Program-made: the position numbers and the translations under genes | Assembly (NCBI RefSeq): GCF_003351345.1 | Contig: NZ_QQTO01000019.1 | Location: 744,001 to 808,000 of the forward strand | DNA: 64,000 nt | DNA from: Allobosea caraganae | Lineage (GTDB): Bacteria > Pseudomonadota > Alphaproteobacteria > Rhizobiales > Beijerinckiaceae | Direction of reading: 5' to 3' | The notes under the pieces: generated by a model | Told to the model about the DNA's origin: nothing | Database searches by the model: none | Seen by the model: the letters and a program-made list of their open reading frames with translations, nothing else | Part shown: one piece after another, positions 45,736-56,734 of the stretch | Numbering within the stretch: position 1 is the first letter of the stretch | Layout of the letters: the number at the start of each line of letters is the position of its first letter

Positions 45736-46953
45736 ATGTATTTCATGCCGCTTGCCGCATCAGCTGAAGACCGCGTCATTTCGTTGGGCGATGGTCTGGC
45801 ATCTCTTCCCGAGCGTCTCCTACTGGCCCACGCGCGTGGTGAAGTACTCTTCATTTGTGGGGCAGGAATTTCGAAGCCCGCTGGTCTGCCTGATTTTAGG
45901 GAGCTCGTTCTAGATGTTTATGGTCAACTAGATACTGCCGTTCACACCGTCTTGGCTGGTTTGCCTCGTGGCGTATGTAACCAATGGCAAGTCGCTTGTG
46001 AGGGTTTGACGGAGCGCCAGACTGCGGAAGTGAAGCGGTTCATTATTGGCGACTACGATGTCGTCCTTGGCATGCTTGAACGGCGCTTAGATGATCAAAC
46101 TCGCGGGGATAGCGGTGTCAGGCGGACAGTGGCTGAACGCCTGCGTTCTGGGGCCAATAAGCCAGCGGCAATTCACATGGCGCTTATGCGCCTTGCCGAT
46201 CGCGGCGGGACCAAAACAATCGTCACGACTAATTTCGATCTTCTGCTTGAAATAGCGTCTCTACGTCTTCGATCGCGTGTTGAGACCTACGCATTGGGTT
46301 CGATCCCGCGGCCGTCTCGACAATCAGAATTTTCTGGAGTGCTTCACATCCATGGCACTCTCGATAAGAACTCATCACGAAGCTCTGAGTTGGTTCTGAC
46401 GGATCAGGATTTTGGTGAGTTCTATCTGCGTCGACGCATCGTGCCCGATTTTATCTATGATGCGGCGCGTTTATTTCACTTGGTTCTCGTGGGTTATAGC
46501 GCCAACGATCCGCCGATGCGTTATCTTCTGAACGCGGTTGCAGCCGATGGTAAGCGCTTCGACGATTTGAAGGAACGGTTCACGTTCTTCGGAACCAACG
46601 TGCCAGATCTCGTTGCATTGGAAGATTGGAAGGGACGTGGCATCACTCCGATCCATTACGATTCAAATGGCGGTCACAATGCTTTGCGAGCAACCCTCGA
46701 TCGATGGTCGAATTTATCTGCAATCAACGGAAAGAAGGAAGTGGTCGACGCAGAGCTTTTCCGAATTGTAAAAACAAATCGAGCCGCGGCAGCAGAAGTT
46801 GATCGCGATCTGTTCGATCATTTTTTTCGCCGAAGCAATGCGAGCGAACGGGTGCGGTTAGCTTCGCTGGTATCAGCGGCAAGAGCAGACATCGACTGGC
46901 TCGATGCAATCGTGAAAATTGGAACCGAAAAAGAGCGGGGGCGGAAATCATGA
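45736..46953 (+). CDS. SIR2-domain protein, probable NADase effector of a defence system
   Basis: A 405-residue protein of the SIR2_2-like branch found in antiphage systems. It has the nucleotide site FICGAGISKPAGLPDF (about 39-54), TTNFD (Asn166, Asp168) in place of the TQNxD of deacylases, the catalytic His in LHIHGTLD (His204/206), and LVGYSANDPPMRYLL (about 251-265). There are no zinc cysteine pairs, unlike the deacylase at 5565. The C-terminal 100 residues are not recognised. Codon use and GC (50% in one 60-base sample, against 68% in a core gene sample) differ from the neighbours. It overlaps the next gene by ATGA. The start is ATG 45736 or 45745; neither has a clear ribosome site. NAD+ depletion during infection is inferred from known relatives. 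Confidence 0.85.
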   Translation: MYFMPLAASAEDRVISLGDGLASLPERLLLAHARGEVLFICGAGISKPAGLPDFRELVLDVYGQLDTAVHTVLAGLPRGVCNQWQVACEGLTERQTAEVKRFIIGDYDVVLGMLERRLDDQTRGDSGVRRTVAERLRSGANKPAAIHMALMRLADRGGTKTIVTTNFDLLLEIASLRLRSRVETYALGSIPRPSRQSEFSGVLHIHGTLDKNSSRSSELVLTDQDFGEFYLRRRIVPDFIYDAARLFHLVLVGYSANDPPMRYLLNAVAADGKRFDDLKERFTFFGTNVPDLVALEDWKGRGITPIHYDSNGGHNALRATLDRWSNLSAINGKKEVVDAELFRIVKTNRAAAAEVDRDLFDHFFRRSNASERVRLASLVSAARADIDWLDAIVKIGTEKERGRKS

Positions 46954-49712
46954 TCAGACCCTGGTCTTATCTTGACATACAAGAGCGCGAATCCTTTCGA
47001 GCGACGGTCGCATTTCTTCATAATCGGTTAGCTGAGCAAGGTACAATCGACTGGGCTCTTCGCCTGGAACCCAATCAGCGCATCGAGCGCGTTGCAGTTG
47101 ACGACCTATTGAATAGTCCGGGCGCACGTGACCTTCAGGAGCCATGGGCGACCGCTTGGCGACTGATCGAAGAGAGTTGGTCATCTGGGCTTTCGGGTCG
47201 GCGCGACCAAGGGGCGATTTACGCGATCCAGAGGCGTCTTCGTTCTGGTGATCGTTCGGGTGTGGTGGTCGCGGCTATTGTGAATGTTGTCGCGCCACGA
47301 CTTAAGGTCGAACCCATTGCCTCTTGGCATTGGCAATTCGTCAAGAAACCGCGCGGACCTAAGAATATTGAAGACCTTTTATCCGTTAGCCTGACAAGCG
47401 GCGACTTAGTCGATCTAAATGTTCTAGAACTGTCGCGCCTGACCGACATTCAGTTCCTTGTGTCGCTGGCGAGGGCGCTTGAGACCTCCGTGAATAGCGG
47501 TTTGGACATTGGGAGACGCATTGGATGGGATGAAAGTCGATCCTTCCTAGGCTTGGGAATGCTCAATAGGGTATTCTATACTCAGCTTGCGAGAAGAGCC
47601 GGCGAGGATAGCGAGCCGGACGCCTATCATCACGGCATCGCGCCATCCGTGAAGCTGCTTCACGCTGTCGTCGCGCGGATTGCCGATCTTGACCCAGCGT
47701 CGGCACGACCATTCATTCGGCGATGGAGTTTGGACCCCTCGCCCGTGCACGTTCGCCTGTGGGCCGCCATTGCCCGAAGCGATCAATTGGCATCGGCTGC
47801 GCAGGTTCGGGATTTCCTATTGGCAGTTGACGATAGGAAGTTCTGGGATTTGCATGCATTCCCTGAAATCGCGGAGCTGCGGGCTAAGCGTTTTCGGGAT
47901 CTAGATCAGGAAACGCAGCTTGCAATTGCAATGCGCATTGAGAAGGGGCCGCCACGCGATCATTGGCCAAAGAAAGCCGAGGCTGCAAAGGTCAAGAATG
48001 CGCGGCTTTACTCGGCGGTCCGCGAGCTAAAGCGCATTGAGGCTGCGAATGGTCAACTGCCTACAAGATCGAAGTCATGGCTCAACGCCAACGTCGTGCA
48101 GTTTGCTGATCTTGCCGAAATCACAATCGAGACAGGATTTCCAGAAGGGCCGATTGTCCGATCGGTGCCGGCAAACCCCGACGACCGTTACGACACGCTG
48201 CAAGGTGCCGCCCGGCTACGTGCGCTTGAAACGGCGCTTTCGGCGGGTCGCAGCGGATGGGATGACGATCCCGCAGAGAGAGCTAATGACTGGCTGCGAC
48301 AGCCAGGGAAAGTGGAGCTTGTCCTTAGCGACTTTGAAGCCGATAAAAATGGGGGAGATAGCTCCCCGAGGGTCTGGGACCGTTTCGGTTGGGCGCATTC
48401 CCCAAAGCCACCAGAGGCGGATAGTTCTACCCAGCGTGAGCGCTTACGCGAGGCTGCACGCGTCCTCGCACTCTTAAACCAACTCTCGAAAGGAACTGTA
48501 AAGGGTGCAATTGAAGGTATCAGTGCTTGGCTGGACGCTTGGGGGAAGTATGTTGTCGCCTTGCCATCGGGCCTTACGGTCTGGTCCAGAGTTTGGCCGA
48601 TTGCGATTGAGGCAACCAACAGCACGCCAGAACAAGGCGATGACAGCGATCTAAGTGTTTCAGCTCGGGCCGTTGATGACGACAGCGAGCCAATGGATCT
48701 AGACACTCTCAATACACCTGCAGGCAAATTGGTTGGCGTGTTCTTGGCGGCGTGCCCGAATCTTGCATTGGATACCAACGCTTTCGCAGCCGGCTCAATT
48801 GAAGGGCAAATGCGTGATGCTGTGATCGTGTCACCAGGTCGGAGTGGGCTTATCGCGCGGCACCGGCTAATCGAGGCACTACCCTACTTTCTTCGCGCTG
48901 ATCGAGATTGGGCGCAGCAGCATTTGATTACGCCGTTGCTCAACGACAGCGGCGAAGGGTTGGCGCTTTGGCGCGCAATTGCTAGAAGAACCCATTTTAC
49001 AGACGTGTTGAAGATCATAGGCGGCGCGATGGCGGAACGGGCGGCAGATCGCCGCCTCGGACGAGAAACTCGCCAGAGCCTTGTGTTCAGCCTGATCATC
49101 GAGTCGCTTCACGCTTTCCGCGAACGACGTGATCCGGCTGTGCCCAATTCGCGAATTCAGCAGATGTTGCGCACATTGGACGATGAAGTGCGAGCTTCAG
49201 CTGCAAACGCGGTTCAGCAATTTGTCCGTGACCTTTCCACTAATGCTACTGTCGAAGAAACGTCGAACGAAGACGTGCGAGAGAATGCCGTGTCTGCGGC
49301 TAAGCTATTTAGAGTTGCGGCAGCTCCTTTCTTTCGCGAGGTGTGGCCGCAAGAGCGTTCACTAGCTACACCCGGGGTAAGCGGAGCGTTGGCCGATCTA
49401 CCCGCTACCTCAGGCGAGGCGTTCGCTGACGCCGTCAGTGCCATTTCACGTTTTCTCGTCCCATTTGAGTGTTGGTCGATGATTGACTACGGATTTTATG
49501 GCGAGGAGGCTGGTCAAAAGAAATTAGCAGTCATCAACAACGAGGCCAAAGCGGGAGCTTTGTTGCGATTGCTTGACCTGACTGTAGGAACATCCGAAGG
49601 CGCTGTGGTTCCATACGACTTAACGGATGCCCTCGACCAGATCATAGCGGTGGCGCCGGCCCTAGCGGAGGCCACGCCGTATCGAAGGCTTGCAACTGCA
49701 GCCCGCCGCTAG
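46950..49712 (+). CDS. Large protein of unknown function, partner of the SIR2 protein (probable sensor)
   Basis: A 920-residue protein with no motif I can name. It appears mostly alpha-helical, with Trp-, Arg- and Glu-rich stretches and no signal peptide or membrane segment. Its C-terminal third (ALPYFLRADRDWAQQHLITP and LVFSLIIESLHAFRERRDPA) may correspond to the DUF4020-type region that in other bacteria is fused behind a SIR2 domain; that is from memory and needs a profile search. The start ATG is in the 4-base overlap with the SIR2 gene, so the two are translated together. Combined length, about 1325 residues, is what a single-chain SIR2 defence protein would have. Low GC shows it came with the SIR2 gene. 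It ends 22 bases from uvrA, convergently. Confidence 0.75.
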   Translation: MIRPWSYLDIQERESFRATVAFLHNRLAEQGTIDWALRLEPNQRIERVAVDDLLNSPGARDLQEPWATAWRLIEESWSSGLSGRRDQGAIYAIQRRLRSGDRSGVVVAAIVNVVAPRLKVEPIASWHWQFVKKPRGPKNIEDLLSVSLTSGDLVDLNVLELSRLTDIQFLVSLARALETSVNSGLDIGRRIGWDESRSFLGLGMLNRVFYTQLARRAGEDSEPDAYHHGIAPSVKLLHAVVARIADLDPASARPFIRRWSLDPSPVHVRLWAAIARSDQLASAAQVRDFLLAVDDRKFWDLHAFPEIAELRAKRFRDLDQETQLAIAMRIEKGPPRDHWPKKAEAAKVKNARLYSAVRELKRIEAANGQLPTRSKSWLNANVVQFADLAEITIETGFPEGPIVRSVPANPDDRYDTLQGAARLRALETALSAGRSGWDDDPAERANDWLRQPGKVELVLSDFEADKNGGDSSPRVWDRFGWAHSPKPPEADSSTQRERLREAARVLALLNQLSKGTVKGAIEGISAWLDAWGKYVVALPSGLTVWSRVWPIAIEATNSTPEQGDDSDLSVSARAVDDDSEPMDLDTLNTPAGKLVGVFLAACPNLALDTNAFAAGSIEGQMRDAVIVSPGRSGLIARHRLIEALPYFLRADRDWAQQHLITPLLNDSGEGLALWRAIARRTHFTDVLKIIGGAMAERAADRRLGRETRQSLVFSLIIESLHAFRERRDPAVPNSRIQQMLRTLDDEVRASAANAVQQFVRDLSTNATVEETSNEDVRENAVSAAKLFRVAAAPFFREVWPQERSLATPGVSGALADLPATSGEAFADAVSAISRFLVPFECWSMIDYGFYGEEAGQKKLAVINNEAKAGALLRLLDLTVGTSEGAVVPYDLTDALDQIIAVAPALAEATPYRRLATAARR

Positions 49713-49734
49713 GAAGTTTTTGAGCGGCTGATAT

Positions 49735-52698
<2,964 letters not shown>

Positions 52699-52843
52699 GG
52701 GGCGTCCGTTTTGGGATAAGGCGTAGAGATAGGGCAAAAGCCGCGCCATGCCAGCCTCAGGGCCGGGTGGCGGCTATGATTAGCACGCGGCGCCTCCCGT
52801 CTGCTGCCTTTCTCCTGACAGGGGCTGTCAGCATCGCGAGCGC

Positions 52844-54049
52844 TCAGCCAGCAATTGCGGGAAGGCCGGCCGGGGTCGCGCGGGGCAGGATCGCCTCCAG
52901 CGGGCCGCGGCCGAAACGCTGCATCCACCATCGGCTCAAGGCGAGTTGCACCAGGAAGATCAGGACCCCGAGCATCAAGGCCGGCAGGGGTGCGACCTGA
53001 CCGACCAGACCGAAGCCGTAAGCGTGGAAGACCAGGCTGCAAACCAGCGATTGAGCCAGATAGTTGGACAGGGCCATCCGTCCGGCGGGCGCGAGCGCAT
53101 CACGGACGGCTGCTCCACTCCGACTCTGGAAAAACAGGAGGGCGATCGCGACATAGGCGCCGGCCAGGAGCGGGGCGCTCAGCAGACTCAAGGCCAGTGC
53201 AAGGGGCGCCCAGCTGGAATCGGGCATGATCGCATTGCAAAAGGCCGAGGGCGCCGATCCCAGCAGGCCGAGGAGAAGCCCCCAATGCGCCAGGCGCCGC
53301 AGTTGCGCCCGATGCCGATCCGGCTGTTCGAGCACCCTGCGCCGCCCCATGACCAATCCAACCATGAACATCGCCAGCGCGCAGGGCGCCTGCACGGTGG
53401 CGATGGTCACGCTGACCCAGGACAATTCCCTGACATGCTGCGCGATGACCGTCATGGGCGCCGCGCGATAGGCTTGCATTGCAGCCTCGGCCCGCTCCAG
53501 GGCGGAAATCTGGTCGAACTCCGGAGGAAAGGCCGCCAGCAAACTGCCGAGCGCCGTCCAGAAGAAGACGGTTCCGCCAATCAGCCATGTCGCCAGGCGC
53601 AAGAGCGAGTCATCGCTGCGCTTCCTCACCAGCATCAGCACGACGCCGAGCACGGCATAGGTGGTCAGGATATCGCCGTGAAAGAGCAGGACCGCGTGCA
53701 AGGCTCCGATGAGCCATAAACTGGCCTGCCGGCGCAGGAAGCGCGGAGCGAATGGAACGCCTGCCCGATCGGCCGCACGTATCTGAAGCGCGACGCTATA
53801 GCCGAACAGCAAAGAGAAGATGAGGTAGAATTTAAGTCCCAGGAGCCATCCGACCAGGAACTCGACCAGCCGGTCGGCGAAGCCGCTGAAGAGAGGGTCT
53901 GCCAAGCCAACCCCGTAAAATGCCGAGGCAAAGTGACGGATATTGACGAGAAGGATGCCCAGCAGCGCCAGACCGCGCAAGGCGTCCAACGCGACGACGC
54001 GCCCGGTCGCAGGAGCGCCATCACGCTGCGCGGTTTGATCTGCGATCAT
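52844..54049 (-). CDS. DUF418-family membrane protein (YeiB-like)
   Basis: A 401-residue protein with eight to ten membrane helices. It begins RVVALDALRGLALLGILLVNI, the conserved start of this acyltransferase-like family, with LKFYLIFSLLFGYSVAL and a C-terminal DUF418 domain containing PAGRMALSNYLAQSLVCSLVF and LSRWWMQRFGRGPLEAI. Function is not established. It lies 145 bases before uvrA on the same strand. A GAAC-N7-GAAC box is 53 bases before its start. Confidence 0.87.
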   Translation of the reverse strand: MIADQTAQRDGAPATGRVVALDALRGLALLGILLVNIRHFASAFYGVGLADPLFSGFADRLVEFLVGWLLGLKFYLIFSLLFGYSVALQIRAADRAGVPFAPRFLRRQASLWLIGALHAVLLFHGDILTTYAVLGVVLMLVRKRSDDSLLRLATWLIGGTVFFWTALGSLLAAFPPEFDQISALERAEAAMQAYRAAPMTVIAQHVRELSWVSVTIATVQAPCALAMFMVGLVMGRRRVLEQPDRHRAQLRRLAHWGLLLGLLGSAPSAFCNAIMPDSSWAPLALALSLLSAPLLAGAYVAIALLFFQSRSGAAVRDALAPAGRMALSNYLAQSLVCSLVFHAYGFGLVGQVAPLPALMLGVLIFLVQLALSRWWMQRFGRGPLEAILPRATPAGLPAIAG

Positions 54050-54089
54050 CGCTCATTCCCGATCCGCACAGTGAATTGCCCGGCACAGT

Positions 54090-54320
54090 ATGGGTCTTTC
54101 GGAACAAATCAAGAACATTTTTATTGCGAGCCCAACCACCGCGAGCCATGTCGCAGGCGACAAGGCTGGCGCTGCCCTAATCGCGTTGCGCGGCGCGCAT
54201 GCGCCCCACGCTTCGTCAGCCGAATTGATCGGGGCAGGGCCGGCCGCTAGGGTCCCGCCGGTCGAGCGAGCCCTCAGGCTGGTTGCGAAGATCCGAAGCT
54301 TGAAGGCTAGTCCGCGATGA
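54090..54320 (+). CDS. Doubtful small open frame before aroA
   Basis: A 76-residue frame, MGLSEQIKNIFIASPTTASH and onward, that overlaps the aroA start by ATGA. No family is recognised, there is no ribosome site, and its first codons contain the SOS-like box at 54102-54116. The overlap with aroA is the only point in its favour. It is more likely an untranslated leader. Confidence 0.25.
   Translation: MGLSEQIKNIFIASPTTASHVAGDKAGAALIALRGAHAPHASSAELIGAGPAARVPPVERALRLVAKIRSLKASPR
54102..54116. promoter_or_regulatory. LexA (SOS) box, GAAC-N7-GAAC
   Basis: GAAC AAATCAA GAAC exactly matches the alphaproteobacterial LexA consensus. It is 53 bases before the start of the DUF418 gene, which leads into uvrA, and 200 bases before aroA. 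uvrA is a classical SOS gene, and no box is visible directly upstream of uvrA, so control through the DUF418 promoter is inferred. Confidence 0.65.
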
Positions 54321-55588
54321 GCGAAGCAACCTCCCAGCAGCTCACCATCATTCCGCCGGGCGCGCCCCTGCGCGGCAAGGTGGTGCCGCCCGGCTCGAAA
54401 TCGATCACGAACCGGGCGCTGCTGGTGGCGGCCCTAGCCGAAGGCACGAGCACGCTGACCGGGGCGCTGAAGAGCGACGATACGCGCTACATGGCCGAAG
54501 CGTTGCGCGCCATGGGCGTCGCGCTCGAGGAGCCGGACGCGACGACCTTCGTCGTAACCGGCGACGGCCGCCTGCGTCCGCCGGCCGCGCCGCTCTTCCT
54601 CGGCAATGCCGGCACTGCGACGCGCTTCCTGACGGCGGCGGCTGCGCTGGTCGATGGCCGCGTCGTGGTCGATGGCGACGAGCATATGCGCAAGCGGCCG
54701 ATCGCGCCGCTGGTGACTGCGCTACGCTCGCTCGGCGTCACGGCCTCCGCCGAGACCGGCTGCCCGCCGGTGACGATCGAGGGGCAGGGCGGTTTTGCCG
54801 CCGGCCGGGTCGAGGTCGATGGCGGGCTTTCGAGCCAATACGTCTCCGCCCTGCTGATGGCGGCGGCCTGCGGGCGCGGCCCGATCGAGATCGCGCTGAC
54901 CGGCAAGGAGATCGGCGCGCGCGGCTATATCGACCTGACCCTCGCGGTGATGGCGGCCTTCGGCGCCAGGATCTCGCAGCCCGATGCGTCGCTCTGGCGG
55001 GTCGAGCCGACCGGCTACCGCGCCGCTGACTTCCTGGTCGAGCCTGATGCGTCGGCCGCGACCTATCTCTGGGCGGCCGAGGTGCTGACCGGCGGCGCGA
55101 TCGATCTCGGCGTCCAGGCCAGCGCCTTCACCCAGCCCGATGCGCGGGCGCATGCGCTGATCGCCAGCTTTCCGCATCTGCCCGCGGTGATCAACGGCTC
55201 GCAGATGCAGGATGCCGTGCCGACGCTGGCGGTGCTCGCCGCCTTCAACGAGACGCCGGTGCGCTTCACCGGCATCGCCAACCTGCGCGTCAAGGAATGC
55301 GACCGGGTGGCGGCGCTGGCCCAGGGCCTGTCGCGCATCCTGCCCGGGCTCGGCATCGAGGAGGGCGACGACCTGCTCATCGCCTCCGATCCGGGGCTGG
55401 CCGGCCGGACCCTGCCGGCGCAAATCGACAGCTTCGCCGACCATCGCATCGCGATGAGCTTCGCGCTGGCGGGGCTGAAGCTGCACGGCGTGACGATCCT
55501 CGACCCTACCTGCGTCGCCAAGACCTATCCGGGCTATTGGCGGGCACTTGCCTCGCTGGGCGTCAAATTCGAAGGCGATATGCCCTGA
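54317..55588 (+). CDS. aroA: 3-phosphoshikimate 1-carboxyvinyltransferase (EPSP synthase), unusual type
   Basis: Sixth step of the shikimate pathway. The 423-residue enzyme has PPGSKSITNRALLVAALA (about 23-40), LGNAGTATRFLTAAAALV (about 94-111), EHMRKRPIAPLV, GGLSSQYVSALLM and LRVKECDRVAALAQGL with the catalytic residues. The LGNAGTA and RVKECDR blocks look like class I or fungal AROM-type enzymes rather than the class II form usual in alphaproteobacteria. The residue matching E. coli Pro101 is Phe. The usual neighbours cmk and rpsA are missing. It may be a second, acquired copy. Its TGA stop runs into a family E repeat. Confidence 0.88.
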   Translation: MSEATSQQLTIIPPGAPLRGKVVPPGSKSITNRALLVAALAEGTSTLTGALKSDDTRYMAEALRAMGVALEEPDATTFVVTGDGRLRPPAAPLFLGNAGTATRFLTAAAALVDGRVVVDGDEHMRKRPIAPLVTALRSLGVTASAETGCPPVTIEGQGGFAAGRVEVDGGLSSQYVSALLMAAACGRGPIEIALTGKEIGARGYIDLTLAVMAAFGARISQPDASLWRVEPTGYRAADFLVEPDASAATYLWAAEVLTGGAIDLGVQASAFTQPDARAHALIASFPHLPAVINGSQMQDAVPTLAVLAAFNETPVRFTGIANLRVKECDRVAALAQGLSRILPGLGIEEGDDLLIASDPGLAGRTLPAQIDSFADHRIAMSFALAGLKLHGVTILDPTCVAKTYPGYWRALASLGVKFEGDMP

Positions 55589-55733
55589 GAGACCATTTTG
55601 CGAATTCTACTGGCGCGGTCGTCCGACGCGGCTGTCTGCGCTTCTGGTGCTCACGTACCGAGGCACGCTCTGCTCTGGTTCTCGACAGCCGCGCCAGACG
55701 ACTCGCGCCAGCGAATTCTCTAAACGCTCTCTG
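55588..55733. repeat. Palindromic repeat, family E (copy 3)
   Basis: Starts at the aroA stop codon (TGAGAGACC) and ends at CGCTCTC. Inner arms GCGGCTGTC and GACAGCCGC, and ATTCTACTGGCG with CGCCAGCGAATT. Confidence 0.85.
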
Positions 55734-55769
55734 CGCTGCAGCAGCGATTCGGCAGGGGAAAACCGCTTG

Positions 55770-55784
55770 AACAAAGCGTGAACA
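55770..55784. promoter_or_regulatory. LexA (SOS) box upstream of ssb, GAAC-N7-GAAC
   Basis: GAAC AAAGCGT GAAC is an exact match to the alphaproteobacterial LexA site. It lies 231 bases before the ssb start, with a family E repeat in reverse orientation in between. ssb is commonly SOS-regulated in this group. Confidence 0.7.
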
Positions 55785-55842
55785 TAGTTGATAGTGCCCA
55801 TGCCGGGCGCTAGGGTCCGGCTCCGGTCGCCGATCGGATCAC

Positions 55843-55985
55843 AGAGACTGTTTGAGAATTCGCCAGCACGAGTCGGCTGGCGTGGTTGTCGAGAACCGTA
55901 GCGCAGCGGACTTTTTGTCCGTGAGCACCGGAAGCGCAGATAACCGCGTCGGACGACCGAGATGGTAGAATTATCGACAGTCTCT
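55843..55985. repeat. Palindromic repeat, family E (copy 4, opposite orientation)
   Basis: Begins AGAGACTGTTTGAGAATTCG and ends GACAGTCTCT. It is inverted relative to the copy at 55588 and ends 30 bases before the ssb start codon, placing it between the SOS box and the gene. Confidence 0.83.
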
Positions 55986-56014
55986 TCAGATGTGCGCAGG
56001 AAATGGAGCCACTC

Positions 56015-56557
56015 ATGGCTGGTAGTGTGAACAAGGTCATTCTGGTCGGCAATCTCGGGCGCGACCCCGAGGTGCGGCGTCTCGGCAGCGGCGAGCCCGT
56101 GGTCAACCTGCGGATCGCGACCTCCGAAACCTGGCGCGACAAGCAGTCGGGCGAGCGCAAGGAGAAGACCGAGTGGCACTCGGTGGTGATCTTCAACGAG
56201 AACCTCGCCAAGGTCGCCGAGCAGTACCTGAAGAAGGGCTCGAAGATCTATGTCGAGGGCCAGCTCCAGACCCGGAAATGGCAGGACCAGTCCGGCGTGG
56301 AGAAGTACACGACCGAGATCGTGCTGCAGCGCTTCCGCGGCGAGTTGACCATTCTCGACAGCCGCGGCCAGGGCGGCTCGGACGAGTACGGCGAAGGCGG
56401 CGGCTCGGTCGAGGATCGCGCGGGCGGCGGCTCCTTCGGCCGGTCGAGCCCGATGGGCAGCGGTGGTGGTGGTGGCTCGCGCCAGCCGCAGCCGGCGATG
56501 TCGAGCGGCGGCGGTGGCCGCTCGTCGAGCCATCTCGACGACGATATCCCGTTCTAG
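56015..56557 (+). CDS. ssb: Single-stranded DNA-binding protein
   Basis: A 180-residue OB-fold protein that coats single-stranded DNA and recruits repair and replication proteins. The OB domain (about 1-110) shows [42 protein letters not shown] and [14 protein letters not shown] Gly/Ser-rich linker leads to the acidic tip DDDIPF. ATG 56015 is decided by GGAG six bases before it; an upstream ATG at 56003 has its site too close. It was originally divergent from uvrA in related genomes. Confidence 0.96.
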   Translation: MAGSVNKVILVGNLGRDPEVRRLGSGEPVVNLRIATSETWRDKQSGERKEKTEWHSVVIFNENLAKVAEQYLKKGSKIYVEGQLQTRKWQDQSGVEKYTTEIVLQRFRGELTILDSRGQGGSDEYGEGGGSVEDRAGGGSFGRSSPMGSGGGGGSRQPQPAMSSGGGGRSSSHLDDDIPF

Positions 56558-56608
56558 GCGATCGGCGGGGCCGGCGATCGGCCGGGCCTCGCGAGGACTG
56601 AATTGATG

Positions 56609-56645
56609 AAGCCGCCGCGGGTTGCTCCGCAGCGGCTTTTTCTTT
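56609..56645 (+). terminator. Rho-independent terminator of ssb
   Basis: Stem AAGCCGCCGCGG (56609-56620) with CCGCAGCGGCTT (56627-56638), loop GTTGCT, then TTTTCTTT. Confidence 0.88.
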
Positions 56646-56734
56646 GCGCGCGGCCCGCAACCCTGCCGTGCGCTGGCATGGCGCTTGCGTCATCCCTGCC
56701 GTATGGTCGGGCCTCGCTATTCTGGAGGCCATTG

